From: Acidisarcina polymorpha
GTDB taxonomy: Bacteria > Acidobacteriota > Terriglobia > Terriglobales > Acidobacteriaceae
Length of the DNA: 64,000 nucleotides
Direction of reading: 5' to 3'
NCBI RefSeq assembly: GCF_003330725.1
Contig: NZ_CP030840.1
Coordinates: forward strand, 2,294,001-2,358,000
Shown one piece after another: positions 43,414-52,527 of this stretch. Positions within the stretch are counted from its first letter, which is position 1. Every line of letters starts with the position of its first letter. The notes below the pieces were generated by a model. The model was given only the letters and a program-made list of their open reading frames with translations, was not told the origin of the DNA and searched no databases. Made by a program: the position numbers and the translations under genes.

Positions 43414-45228
43414 ATGAAGCTTTCGGACTACGTTTTCCGCGCGATCGCGGACAGCGGTGTGAAACATGTGTTTCTGGTGCCCGGCGGTGGCGCCATGCAT
43501 CTGAATGACTCGCTCAGCCGGTGTGCTGACCTTGAGTTTGTCTGCAACCTTCACGAGCAAGCCAGCGCGATCGCGGCCGAAAACTATTCGAAAGCCACCA
43601 ATCATCTCGGCGTGGCGCTGGTGACAACGGGTCCGGGCGCCACGAATGCGATCACGGGCTTGGCCGGTGCATGGTTGGACTCAACACCCTGCCTGTTTCT
43701 TTCGGGACAAGTCAAACGTGCGGACCGGATGTTCACCCCAGACGGAATGCCGCTCGGTGTGCGGCAGGTTGGCATGCAGGAAGTCGACATCGTCTCGATT
43801 GTGCGTCCCTTGTCCAAATACGCGGTCACGATCGACGACCCAAACTCCATCCGCTACCACATGGAGAAGGCTTTGTACCTGGCGAGGACTGGCCGGCCAG
43901 GGCCTGTTTGGATCGACATTCCCCTCGACGTGCAAGCCATGCCTATCGATCCCGAAGAACTCCCGGGGTTCGATCCCGAGGAGTGCAGGAGCGACCTCGG
44001 CGTCGATCTTGAATCGCTCGTCGGGGAAACAATACGCGCCTTCAATGCCTCCGAACGGCCCATGATTCTGGCTGGCAACGGCATTCGCCTGGCACGGGCG
44101 GAGAGAGAATTCCTGGAGCTTATCGCTCTCCTCGATGTTCCGGTCGAGTCGACCTGGCTGGCGATCGATCTCATTCCCGATGATCATCCCCTCTTTGTGG
44201 GGCGGCCAGGCTCTTTGGCCCCTCGCGGAGCCAACTTCGCGATTCAGAACTCCGATTTTCTCCTGACGCTCGGCGCTCGATTAGATCGTGTCATCACCGG
44301 CTACTCTCCAGAGCGGCTGGCGCGCAGCGCCCACAAAGTGATGGTAGACATCGATCCGACCGAGCTGGGGAAGATGGGCGACTCGATTCAAACCAAGGTT
44401 CAGGCCGACGCCGGCGAGTTCATGCGAGCGCTGCTTCGCCGCAGGTCCGAGGTTGAACCAAAGGACCGCTCCGCCTGGAAGCGGCGCTGCGCCGAATGGA
44501 AAGAGCGTTACCCGGTCATCCAGGCCGAACACCGCAAACCGGAAGGCGCGGTGAGCATGTATCACCTCGCTGAGGCGCTTCAGGACGTTCTCCCCGACAG
44601 CACGCCCATCGTCTCGGGCAGTTCCGGTAGCGCGATCGAGCTCTTCCTGCTGGCTCTGCGGGTCAAGCCCGGACAGCGGGTCTTTCATACAACGGCGCTA
44701 GGTGCGATGGGATTTGGCATCGCCGCTTCGATCGGAGTATGCATGGCCAACGGTCGACGGCCGGTAGTTTGCGTTGACGGCGATGGAGGATTTCAGTTCA
44801 ACATCCAGGAGCTGGAAACGGTGTCGAGGCTTCAACTGCCCATTACATTCTTCGTGTTGAACAACGACGGCTATGCCTCCATTCGCATCTCGCAGACGGC
44901 CTTCTTTGGCACGCCCCGCATCGGCTGCAATCGAGAGACGGGGCAGAGTCTGCCGGACATCGGCAAGGTCGCTCAGGCTTATGGGCTCAAAACTGACATA
45001 ATCCGCGATCAGTCCGATCTGCGCGCCGATTTACGTCGAGTGCTTGCCCGCGGCGGGCCGCTGGTCTGCGATACGATGGTTCTTCCGGACGAGCTACGCG
45101 CCCCGCGACTCTCGTCGGTGCAGCGCCCCGATGGGTCCTTCGTCTCCAAGCCGCTCGAAGACCTTTATCCATTTCTCCCACGAGAGGAATTTCTTTCGAA
45201 CATGCTTATCCCCGTCGAGGAGGACTAG
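43414..45228 (+). CDS. Thiamine-diphosphate-dependent enzyme, acetolactate-synthase/YerE-like
   Basis: A 604-residue ThDP enzyme with three classic domains: N-terminal PYR domain (1-170, YVFRAIADSGVKHVFLVPGG) with catalytic Glu48 in CNLHEQASAIAAEN, central TPP-M domain (about 190-330) and C-terminal PP domain. The PP domain has the ThDP-binding motif GDGGFQFNI ending LNNDGYASI (about 456-487). The enzyme is of ordinary acetohydroxyacid-synthase length but lacks the usual regulatory partner. Its location with CDP-dideoxysugar genes suggests a carboligation on a sugar, as for YerE of yersiniose synthesis. First gene of an operon that runs to 49203. Confidence 0.88.
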   Translation: MKLSDYVFRAIADSGVKHVFLVPGGGAMHLNDSLSRCADLEFVCNLHEQASAIAAENYSKATNHLGVALVTTGPGATNAITGLAGAWLDSTPCLFLSGQVKRADRMFTPDGMPLGVRQVGMQEVDIVSIVRPLSKYAVTIDDPNSIRYHMEKALYLARTGRPGPVWIDIPLDVQAMPIDPEELPGFDPEECRSDLGVDLESLVGETIRAFNASERPMILAGNGIRLARAEREFLELIALLDVPVESTWLAIDLIPDDHPLFVGRPGSLAPRGANFAIQNSDFLLTLGARLDRVITGYSPERLARSAHKVMVDIDPTELGKMGDSIQTKVQADAGEFMRALLRRRSEVEPKDRSAWKRRCAEWKERYPVIQAEHRKPEGAVSMYHLAEALQDVLPDSTPIVSGSSGSAIELFLLALRVKPGQRVFHTTALGAMGFGIAASIGVCMANGRRPVVCVDGDGGFQFNIQELETVSRLQLPITFFVLNNDGYASIRISQTAFFGTPRIGCNRETGQSLPDIGKVAQAYGLKTDIIRDQSDLRADLRRVLARGGPLVCDTMVLPDELRAPRLSSVQRPDGSFVSKPLEDLYPFLPREEFLSNMLIPVEED

Positions 45229-45232
45229 CGAG

Positions 45233-46084
45233 TTGCGACTTGCGGTGATGCAAGGCAGGCTTTTGCCCCCCTCTGACGGCCATTTTCAAAGCTTTCCGCT
45301 CAACCGATGGCGCGAGGAATTTCCTCTCGCCCGGCAGGCATCGCTCGACGCGATCGAGTGGATCTACGACTCACTCGGCGAGAGCGGCAATCCGATTGGC
45401 ACAGATGTTGGCTTAGCCGAGATGATGCGACTGTGCGAAGAGGATGGGATCGCGGTGGTTTCAGTGTGCGCAGACTACTTCATGGAGCGCCCATTGCTTC
45501 GCGTGAGCCCACCGGAGCTCGAAGCAGGAATGAGGAAGCTGGTGTGGCTCACGGAGCAGTGCAGACTGGCTGGCATCGAACGCATCGTGCTTCCGTTCGT
45601 CGACAACTCACGGATTGAGAACCAGGGCGACGAAGCTCAGGTCATTGAGATATTGATCCGCGCTTTAAAGGCCGCTGAAACGGCAGGTATCGAGTTGCAT
45701 CTGGAGACGTCACTCGGTCCAAAAGAGTTCGCATCGTTGCTGGCGAAGCTGCCCAACCCTCTTTTGAAAGTGAATTACGATTCGGGGAACAGCGCTTCCC
45801 TGGGGTTCGATCCCGAAGAGGAGATTGCCGCTTACGGGGAGCGCATCGGCAGCGTCCACATCAAGGACAGGATTCGCGGTGGGGGAACGGTCCCGCTCGG
45901 GTCGGGAAACGCCAATATTCCAGTCTTGCTTTCTCATCTGTTCCGCATCGGATACAAAGGCGATTTCGTGATGCAGGTTGCGCGAGCTGAGCCGGGCGGC
46001 GAACTGGACTGGATTCGAATGAATCGAGAACTGGTAATGACTCAATTGCAGGCGGCGGGTTTTGTCTCTGGAGACGGCCAATGA
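45233..46084 (+). CDS. TIM-barrel sugar phosphate isomerase/epimerase-like protein
   Basis: I start this at TTG 45233 (283 residues), after GAGGAGG and five bases past the ThDP stop; longer frames overlap that gene. The AP-endonuclease-2/xylose-isomerase-like TIM barrel is recognised by AVMQGRLLPPSDGHFQSFP, LDAIEWIYDS, CRLAGIERIVLPFVDN, ELHLETSLGPKEF, KVNYDSGNSASLG and GSVHIKDRI, with Glu and His residues at the usual strand ends for metal binding. It probably isomerises or epimerises a sugar or aldonate. Its stop overlaps the next gene by ATGA. Confidence 0.85.
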   Translation: MRLAVMQGRLLPPSDGHFQSFPLNRWREEFPLARQASLDAIEWIYDSLGESGNPIGTDVGLAEMMRLCEEDGIAVVSVCADYFMERPLLRVSPPELEAGMRKLVWLTEQCRLAGIERIVLPFVDNSRIENQGDEAQVIEILIRALKAAETAGIELHLETSLGPKEFASLLAKLPNPLLKVNYDSGNSASLGFDPEEEIAAYGERIGSVHIKDRIRGGGTVPLGSGNANIPVLLSHLFRIGYKGDFVMQVARAEPGGELDWIRMNRELVMTQLQAAGFVSGDGQ

Positions 46085-47118
46085 AGATATTGATGGCCGG
46101 ATTGGGTGGCATCGGACAACGGCACCTTCGCAATCTGCGCGCCTTGCTCGGCAACGATGTCGAGATTATCGCTTACCGAGTTCGAAGGCTCTCATCGGTC
46201 ATCACTCCCACTCTTCAAGTAGACGACAGTCTCGATGTCGAAAAGGTTTATGGACTGCGTGTCTTCGGAGACTTGGACTCCGCGTTGGCGGAGAGACCAG
46301 ATGTTTCCTTCATCTGTAATCCGAGCAGTCTCCATGTTCCAACCGCCCTGGCATGTGTCGAAGCCGGTTCCGATATCTTTGTTGAAAAGCCTCTCTCGAA
46401 CGACCTCACCGTTCTGCCTGAGCTGCAGTCTGCGATCGAAAAGCGTGGGACGATTGCGATGGTCGGCTATCAACTCCGCTTCCATCCTTGCTTTCTTCGT
46501 ATGCAGGAAATTATTAAGCTCGGGCTTTTGGGGAACTTGCTCGGGGTTCGGGCCACCGTGGGCGAATACCTGCCGAACTGGCATCGCTACGAGGATTACC
46601 GCACCGGCTATGCCGCACGGGCCAGTCTCGGCGGGGGCGTAGTTCTTTCGCAGATTCATGAATTCGATTACTTGTATGCATTATTCGGCGAGGCGAAGCG
46701 CCTGTTTTCCGTTGCCGGCCACTGGAGCAATCTTGAGGTCGACGTAGAGGACGTAGCCAGCACGCTGATGCAATGCGAATATGCGGGAAGGCCGCTTCCA
46801 GTCCACTTGCAGCAGGATTACCTTCAACGGCCTGCACACCGGCAGTGCGAAGTCGTGGGCGATGCGGGGAAAGCTATCCTGGACTTTCCTGGGCTCTCGG
46901 TGACGCTGCACCAGTTCGATGGTGCAACGGAAGAACGCTTCACCTGCGAGGGCCTGGACCGCAATCTGCTCTTCGTGAACGAAATCAAGCACTTTCTGGA
47001 TTGCGTGAAGACGAGGAAGAAGCCGCTGGTGGACCTGGCTGAAGGAACGAAGAGTCTGCGTCTCGCCTTGGCTGCGAAGGAGTCGGCTGCGAGCGGCCGG
47101 GTCGTCGAACTGTCGTGA
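46081..47118 (+). CDS. Gfo/Idh/MocA-family oxidoreductase
   Basis: The 345-residue NAD(P)-dependent dehydrogenase starts with the Rossmann motif MAGLGGIGQRHLRNLRAL, has the signature VEKPLSNDL (catalytic Lys in EKP, about 100) and a C-terminal alpha/beta domain with SLGGGVVLSQIHEFDYLYALFG. Family members oxidise sugar hydroxyls in NDP-sugar pathways (for example WlbA). Its ATG overlaps the stop of the TIM-barrel gene, so the two are translationally linked. Confidence 0.9.
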   Translation: MKILMAGLGGIGQRHLRNLRALLGNDVEIIAYRVRRLSSVITPTLQVDDSLDVEKVYGLRVFGDLDSALAERPDVSFICNPSSLHVPTALACVEAGSDIFVEKPLSNDLTVLPELQSAIEKRGTIAMVGYQLRFHPCFLRMQEIIKLGLLGNLLGVRATVGEYLPNWHRYEDYRTGYAARASLGGGVVLSQIHEFDYLYALFGEAKRLFSVAGHWSNLEVDVEDVASTLMQCEYAGRPLPVHLQQDYLQRPAHRQCEVVGDAGKAILDFPGLSVTLHQFDGATEERFTCEGLDRNLLFVNEIKHFLDCVKTRKKPLVDLAEGTKSLRLALAAKESAASGRVVELS

Positions 47119-47131
47119 GAATAGAGCAGGT

Positions 47132-47962
47132 ATGACCAAGTTTACGAACCCATTCGATTTGTCTGACCGGGTCGCGGTGATAACCGGCGGGGCAGGGCTG
47201 CTTGGCGAGCAGCATGCCGCCGCGATAGCCGCTGCCGGAGGTGTCCCTGTGCTGGTCGACATCCATGAGCAGCGCGCGCGGGACAAGGCAGCGGCGTTGT
47301 CCAAGACTTATGGAGTTCCGGCGTTTGGCTGCGCGGTCGACATCTCGAGGCAGGAGGAGATCGAGGCGGCGCGGAATGAGATTGTTTCCCGATTCGGGCG
47401 TGTCGATATCCTGATCAACAACGCGGCCAACAACCCTAAAATGGAGGCCAGCAGTGAGATCGACTTCTCGCGCCTCGAGAACTTCCCTCTTTCTCAGTGG
47501 GATGCGGACCTGGCCGTGGGACTGACTGGCGCTTTTCTGTGCAGCAAGGTCTTTGGAACTTACATGGCCGCGAACGGCGGTGGAGTCATTGTCAACGTGG
47601 CATCTGACCTGGCCCTGATCGGCCCTGATCAACGCATCTACCGACAGCCCGATCTGCCCGACCATCTGCAACCGGTCAAGCCTGTCACCTACTCGGTTGT
47701 GAAGTCGGCGCTGGTGGGGCTTACGCGTTATCTAGCTACCTATTGGGCTACGCAAAAAGTCCGCGTCAACGCCATCTCGCCCGGCGGCGTCGAAAATGGT
47801 CAACCCCCGGACTTCGTCGAGCGCCTCACCAACCTGATTCCGATGGGAAGAATGGCCGTGAGCAATGAATATCAGGGCGCCATTGTATTTCTATGTTCCG
47901 ATGCTTCGTCGTACATGACCGGAGCAAACCTTGTCATCGACGGCGGACGGAGTTGCTGGTAA
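47132..47962 (+). CDS. SDR-family oxidoreductase, PtmA-like
   Basis: A 276-residue short-chain dehydrogenase with cofactor motif VITGGAGLLGEQHAAAIA, NNAANN motif, catalytic Ser in VIVNVASDLALIG and Tyr-x3-Lys in TYSVVKSALVGL. The C terminus AIVFLCSDASSYMTGANLVIDGG is the usual SDR ending. The long insertion between Ser and Tyr (LIGPDQRIYRQPDLPDHLQPV) resembles the flagellin-modification SDR PtmA and its relatives in nonulosonic-acid loci. Thirteen bases separate it from the Gfo/Idh/MocA gene. Confidence 0.88.
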   Translation: MTKFTNPFDLSDRVAVITGGAGLLGEQHAAAIAAAGGVPVLVDIHEQRARDKAAALSKTYGVPAFGCAVDISRQEEIEAARNEIVSRFGRVDILINNAANNPKMEASSEIDFSRLENFPLSQWDADLAVGLTGAFLCSKVFGTYMAANGGGVIVNVASDLALIGPDQRIYRQPDLPDHLQPVKPVTYSVVKSALVGLTRYLATYWATQKVRVNAISPGGVENGQPPDFVERLTNLIPMGRMAVSNEYQGAIVFLCSDASSYMTGANLVIDGGRSCW

Positions 47963-48000
47963 GCACACATTTTCAAGAGATGACGGTGGGAGGTTAGCAG

Positions 48001-49203
48001 ATGGCTGTAGCAGCAATGGGACTTTCCGCTAAGGAACTAACGGCCGCGCTGGAGGGGTTGTTCGCCGAAGGCGAGGCCGCAGCATGTGCGAGGGAGCGAT
48101 CGGCGTTCGATCTGTCCGCAGGATCATCCGCCAAACCGCTGGTTCTTTTCGGCGCCGGGCAACTCGGCCGTATGACTCTGGCTGGTCTGCGAAAAGTTGG
48201 GATTGAGCCGGTTGCATTCGCAGATAACAACCCCCGCCTGTGGAACACCCGGGTGGAAGGTGTTGAGACACTTTCTCCAGCAGAGGCCGCAGCGCGATAC
48301 GGCGCTCAAGGCAACTTTGTGATCACGATCTGGGGAGGCGCCGGCACCGATCGAATGGCCCAGCGAGAAGCAACCTTGCGCAGCTTGGGATGCCAGAATG
48401 TCATCCCATTCCAATCGCTCTTCTGGAAGCATGCGGAGTTGTTGCTCCCGCATTATGGCGTCGACCTTCCTCACAAGGTGCACCAGCAACGGGATGAGGT
48501 TGAAGAAGTCAGCCACCTGTGGTCAGACGACGCCTCGCGGGCCGAATACCTTGCGCAATTACAGTGGCGCTTGTTCGGTGACTTTAGCGCTTTGCCCGAT
48601 CCTGTCGCGCACGCAACCTATTTTCCACTTGATCTTTGCCCACTGGGCGATCAAGAAGTCTTCGTCGACTGCGGCGCCTATGACGGGGATACCATCCGCA
48701 GCTTCGTCGATCAGAGCCGGAACTCGTTCAAGCACATCTACGGCTTCGAGCCAGACCCGGGTAATTTTGCCAAACTGCGGGAAAGCATATCGTTGCTGCC
48801 GCGGCGCGATGCTATCAGCCTGCGATGCGCGGCCGTAGGAGCATCGGCCGGGACTGTGACGTTTTCCGCCAACGGAGATCAGGCGTCGCATATCGGCGGA
48901 GGCGAGCTGGTTGTCGATTGCGTCAGCCTGGATGAAGCGCTTTCAGACTCGGAACCGACGTACATCAAAATGGATATAGAGGGCGCTGAACTAGACGCTC
49001 TGAACGGCGCCAGAGGTATCATCGAGCGACACTCTCCGGTGCTCGCCATCTGTTCGTATCATTTACAAAACCATCTCTGGAAAGTGCCGCTGCTCATTCG
49101 ATCAATGAGCGATCAGTACAGCTTTTATCTTCGTCCCCACTTTCTTGAGGGCTGGGACCTTGTCACTTATGCGATTCCTAAACGCAGATTGAGACAACCG
49201 TAG
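48001..49203 (+). CDS. Two-domain FkbM-family methyltransferase
   Basis: The 400-residue protein joins an N-terminal Rossmann-like nucleotide-binding domain (about 30-120, VLFGAGQLGRMTLAGLRKVG, GNFVITIWGGAG) to a C-terminal FkbM methyltransferase. The latter has VFVDCGAYDGDTIRSFVDQ (SAM motif), YGFEPDPGNF and YIKMDIEGAELDALNGA. Such two-domain FkbM proteins recur in surface-polysaccharide loci; the N-terminal domain may bind a nucleotide sugar. It follows the SDR by 38 bases and ends the operon. Confidence 0.88.
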   Translation: MAVAAMGLSAKELTAALEGLFAEGEAAACARERSAFDLSAGSSAKPLVLFGAGQLGRMTLAGLRKVGIEPVAFADNNPRLWNTRVEGVETLSPAEAAARYGAQGNFVITIWGGAGTDRMAQREATLRSLGCQNVIPFQSLFWKHAELLLPHYGVDLPHKVHQQRDEVEEVSHLWSDDASRAEYLAQLQWRLFGDFSALPDPVAHATYFPLDLCPLGDQEVFVDCGAYDGDTIRSFVDQSRNSFKHIYGFEPDPGNFAKLRESISLLPRRDAISLRCAAVGASAGTVTFSANGDQASHIGGGELVVDCVSLDEALSDSEPTYIKMDIEGAELDALNGARGIIERHSPVLAICSYHLQNHLWKVPLLIRSMSDQYSFYLRPHFLEGWDLVTYAIPKRRLRQP

Positions 49204-49268
49204 GAGCTAGCTGTAGCTCGCAAGAGCCACGCGTTGCAGCGCAGTATCTTTTCAACGCGAAAGCGGCT

Positions 49269-49862
49269 TCACACCAGTGTTGATTCAGCGCCGAAGTAGC
49301 AACGTTCGACGAGCATGCAATAGATGTGCTCGAGGGCCAGGTGAGATTCCTGGATGTTCATTGTAGTGTCGCAAGGAACAATGACGTTATAGTCGCAGAG
49401 CGGCGCCATTTTGCCGCCGCCGTTGCCGCTGAAGCCGATGGTGACCACCCCAAGCGTGCGGCAGAGCGCGAGGGCGCGCAGCACGTTCGGGGAATTACCC
49501 GAGGTGGAGATTCCCAGGAAGACATCTCCCTGTTGTCCTAGAGCCTCGATCTGACGTTCGAAGCACTTTTCGTATCCGTAGTCGTTCCCGACCGCAGTTA
49601 AGATCGAGCTGTCAACGGTGAGTGCGATGGCGCGAAGAGCCGGCCTGTCTTTTACTAGGCGGCTGACGAACTCGGCGACCAGATGCTGCGAATCGGCTGC
49701 ACTACCGCCGTTGCCGGCGACCATCAATTTGCGGCCCTTCAACATAGCCTCTGCCGTCACTTCCGCGGCTTCTGCCACGACTCCGAGAAGGGTCTCGTCG
49801 GCCCTGACCTTTTCCAGTACCGCGATGGTCTTGCCGAGTTGTTCATGAACGATGTGTTTCAA
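49269..49862 (-). CDS. SIS-domain phosphosugar isomerase, GmhA-like
   Basis: A 197-residue protein close to GmhA (sedoheptulose-7-phosphate isomerase). It shows MVAGNGGSAADSQHLVAEFVS (phosphate/substrate loop, His-Glu zinc ligand region), DVFLGISTSGNSPNVLRAL and IQESHLALEHIYCMLVE with Gln and His of the zinc site. In heptose synthesis it makes glycero-manno-heptose-7-phosphate; here it may act on the sugar made by this locus. It is the last gene of the minus-strand neuB/HAD/SIS block, 12 bases after the HAD gene. No GmhB, HldE or HldD genes are in the window. Confidence 0.88.
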   Translation of the reverse strand: MKHIVHEQLGKTIAVLEKVRADETLLGVVAEAAEVTAEAMLKGRKLMVAGNGGSAADSQHLVAEFVSRLVKDRPALRAIALTVDSSILTAVGNDYGYEKCFERQIEALGQQGDVFLGISTSGNSPNVLRALALCRTLGVVTIGFSGNGGGKMAPLCDYNVIVPCDTTMNIQESHLALEHIYCMLVERCYFGAESTLV

Positions 49863-49874
49863 AAGGTTTCGTCT

Positions 49875-50432
49875 CTAAATAGAATTTGCGAAGACAGTCG
49901 CCGAATCGGTTTGGCGGACGGCGAAGAGTGCCTCAATGAGTTCTCGCACCGCACCTTGCCCTCCGGGGCTGGTTGCGACAAAGTCCACTTTTGCGAGAAC
50001 CACGGGACGAGCGTCGGCGGGCGCTGCTGAAAGGCCGCAGATGCTCATGGCAGGAAGATCGTTGACGTCGTCCCCCATGAAACAGACCTCGGGCAATTCC
50101 AGAGAGTGCTTGATGGCGAACTCGCGAAGCGCCGCTGCCTTGTCGCGGCAGCCTTTCGTCACGTCCGCGATCTTGAGCTTGGCTGCATACCGGTCGACGA
50201 GAGGACTATCCTCGCCCGAGATCAGGGTGAGCGTAAACCCGTGACGTCGAGCGAGGGAGATTCCCATGATATCGCTGAACGAGAAGCGCTTAAACTCCTC
50301 GCCGTTGGCCCCCCACCACATCCCACCATCGGTCAGCACGCCGTCCACGTCGAAGGCGATTGCTTTAATTCTCCGCAGTTTGTCATCAAGCTCGCTTGAG
50401 GATTGGCCGGGTGCTGTCTTCTCACCGGCCAT
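49875..50432 (-). CDS. KdsC-like HAD phosphatase
   Basis: The 185-residue cap-less HAD phosphatase has motif I AIAFDVDGVLTDGGMWW (nucleophile and general-acid Asp), motif II LTLISGEDS, motif III Lys in KGCRDKAAALRE and motif IV FMGDDVNDLPAM. This is the KdsC arrangement, which dephosphorylates KDO-8-phosphate; relatives dephosphorylate nonulosonic-acid phosphates. It lies three bases downstream of the NeuB-like gene, so a role removing phosphate from that enzyme's product is likely. Confidence 0.9.
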   Translation of the reverse strand: MAGEKTAPGQSSSELDDKLRRIKAIAFDVDGVLTDGGMWWGANGEEFKRFSFSDIMGISLARRHGFTLTLISGEDSPLVDRYAAKLKIADVTKGCRDKAAALREFAIKHSLELPEVCFMGDDVNDLPAMSICGLSAAPADARPVVLAKVDFVATSPGGQGAVRELIEALFAVRQTDSATVFANSI

Positions 50433-50435
50433 CCG

Positions 50436-51326
50436 CTAGACCGCCGCTCCGACTCTGCGCAGTTTCTTGATAATCGGCACCTCGCGTTCATAGACGCGCT
50501 TCACTCCATCGCCCATCGACATTTCGCACAGCCGGATGTCGCGCACCAGCCGGGTTATGCCATTCGGCTCGAGCGAGGCAGCTTGATCACTGCCCCACAT
50601 GGCGCGGTCCATAGTGATATGGCGCTCAACCATGCAGGCACCGAGCACCGAAGCTGCAACACTAGTGGGAATGCCTGTCTCGTGCCCTGAATACCCGACC
50701 AGCGATTCATAACGCTCGCGCATGGTAGGGATCGCGCGCAGATTCAATTCGTCATAGTTCGCCGGGTAAGTACTGGTGGCGTGCATCAGGATCAAGTCTT
50801 CTTTGCCAAGCACACTCACTGCGTGATCGATCTCGGCATAAGTGCTCATGCCAGTCGACAGAATAATCGGTTTGCCCTTCGCTCGTGTATGCCGCAGCAG
50901 GTTGTCATCGGTCAGAGAGGCGGAAGCGATCTTGAAGCAGGGCACCTTAAAATTTTCAGCGATCAGGTCGACGGAAGCTTCATCCCAGGCGGAAACAAAC
51001 CAGGGAATCTTTGCCGACCTGCAGAAGGCGTCTATCTCCGCATAATCTTCTTCGTCGAACTCCAAGCCCCATTTCAAATCGCCGTTCGTGGCGCCGAATG
51101 GATTTTCGCGAGGCTTGGCAAGCTCCTCGGCGGTGTAGACGACATCGACCGTGCGTTTCTGAAATTTCACCGCGTCGCAGCCTGCCGCAATGGCGACGCT
51201 GATGAGACGCTTCGCCAGGTCGAGGTCGCCGTTATGATTGATGCCGATCTCGGCGACGACATAACAGGGATGCCCATCTCCGACCATCTTGTTCCCAATC
51301 CTGACAACCCTATCGGTACTAGCCAT
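50436..51326 (-). CDS. NeuB-like sugar-acid synthase without C-terminal SAF domain
   Basis: A 296-residue TIM-barrel enzyme of the N-acetylneuraminate synthase family, which condenses phosphoenolpyruvate with an aldose to make ulosonic acids. Evident: VAEIGINHNGDLDLAKRLI, DAVKFQKRTVDVVYT, CFKIASASLTDD, IILSTGMSTYAEI, LMHATSTYPA, VGYSGHETGIPTSVAA and VERHITMDRAMWGSDQAASL. Typical NeuB has about 345 residues with an antifreeze-like SAF domain that caps the partner's active site. Here the chain ends right after KKLRRVGAAV and the SAF domain is missing, so substrate specificity is uncertain. The group with MWGSDQAASLEP may be a natural short subfamily. Confidence 0.9.
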   Translation of the reverse strand: MASTDRVVRIGNKMVGDGHPCYVVAEIGINHNGDLDLAKRLISVAIAAGCDAVKFQKRTVDVVYTAEELAKPRENPFGATNGDLKWGLEFDEEDYAEIDAFCRSAKIPWFVSAWDEASVDLIAENFKVPCFKIASASLTDDNLLRHTRAKGKPIILSTGMSTYAEIDHAVSVLGKEDLILMHATSTYPANYDELNLRAIPTMRERYESLVGYSGHETGIPTSVAASVLGACMVERHITMDRAMWGSDQAASLEPNGITRLVRDIRLCEMSMGDGVKRVYEREVPIIKKLRRVGAAV

Positions 51327-51453
51327 CTGTGAATCCTTTCTCTGTAAAACGCTCGAAAAACCGTAGATCTCTTGATTAGTTTTCCAACTATACGCTTGCC
51401 GCTCCGCTATCGTCTATTGGGTCAGGCGACGCTTTAGCGGCGCGTGATCGTCT

Positions 51454-52527
51454 TCATGCGAGGCTTTCGTAGGCCTCGATTTGCGCCAGAGTGATGGGAT
51501 ACATGTCCCGTCCCTGATGCCAAGCCCGGTACCAATCCATCGTCCACTCCAAGGCGGCCTCGATGCCCAGCGGAGTCTGCCAGTTCAGTTCAGCCCTGGC
51601 CTTGCTTGAGTCCAGGCGCAAGCTGCCCGCTTCGTGGACGCCCGGGTCTTCGTCGCGTGTCCACCGCGCGTCTTTTCCCCAGGCATCCGCCATTTTAGTT
51701 GCGATGCGCTCGACGGGCCAGGCGTCGCCGCTCGGCCCAAAATTGAATGCGCAAGCAAACTGGCTTTTCTGTTCGAACAGCTTTTCAGCCAACTGAATAT
51801 AACCACGCAGCGGCTCGAGCACGTGCTGCCAGGGTCGAACGGCCTTAGGCCTGCGAATGGATACAGGTTGGTTCTTCACGAAGCCGCGAATCAGGTCGGG
51901 CACCAGCCGGTCCGCAGACCAATCTCCGCCTCCGATCACGTTGCCTGCTCTGGCCGTCGCCACGGCCACATGATGCTCATCGAGCCTGTCGACTGGAAAG
52001 AATGAGCTGCGATAGCTCGCACACACCAATTCTGCACAAGCCTTGCTTGAAGAATAAGGGTCGTGGCCGCCAAGCGGATCGGTCTCGCGATATGGCCATA
52101 TCCATTCCTTGTTCTCATAGCATTTATCGGTGGTCACTGAAACCACCGCTCGCACCGAGGGGCTCTTGCGAACTGCCTCCAGAACATGCGCGGTGCCCAT
52201 GACGTTCGTAGCATAGGTGTTCAGTGGGTCGGAATAAGAGCGGCGAACCAAAGGTTGCGCCGCCAGATGGAAGACTACTTCCGGAGCGAACTCCACCAGG
52301 GCCGCCTCCAACCTCTCTCGATCGGAAAGATCGCCCCGAATGTCTTCGATTGCCGCATTGACTTTGGCGACTTGAAAGAAGTTTGGCTCTGTGGAGGGAT
52401 CAAGCGCATAGCCGCGAACCTGCGCGCCCATTTTCGCAAGCCAAAGAGTCAGCCAACCGCCCTTGAAGCCGGTATGTCCGGTTAGAAAAACCCGCCGTCC
52501 GCGCCAGAGGCTCACCATGTTTTCCAA
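51454..52527 (-). CDS. rfbG: CDP-glucose 4,6-dehydratase
   Basis: The 357-residue extended SDR converts CDP-D-glucose to CDP-4-keto-6-deoxyglucose. Markers are [23 protein letters not shown] (NAD motif), [28 protein letters not shown] (Tyr-x3-Lys), [22 protein letters not shown] and [18 protein letters not shown]. These specifically match RfbG/DdhB-type enzymes. It overlaps rfbF by 16 bases and is the second step toward 3,6-dideoxyhexoses. Confidence 0.95.
   Translation of the reverse strand: MENMVSLWRGRRVFLTGHTGFKGGWLTLWLAKMGAQVRGYALDPSTEPNFFQVAKVNAAIEDIRGDLSDRERLEAALVEFAPEVVFHLAAQPLVRRSYSDPLNTYATNVMGTAHVLEAVRKSPSVRAVVSVTTDKCYENKEWIWPYRETDPLGGHDPYSSSKACAELVCASYRSSFFPVDRLDEHHVAVATARAGNVIGGGDWSADRLVPDLIRGFVKNQPVSIRRPKAVRPWQHVLEPLRGYIQLAEKLFEQKSQFACAFNFGPSGDAWPVERIATKMADAWGKDARWTRDEDPGVHEAGSLRLDSSKARAELNWQTPLGIEAALEWTMDWYRAWHQGRDMYPITLAQIEAYESLA

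Noticed and set aside
43157-43417. 86-codon frame that ends with an ATGA overlap on the ThDP start
   Set aside because: The overlap is suggestive, but no domain or ribosome-binding site is seen and it may be chance; listed as spacer.
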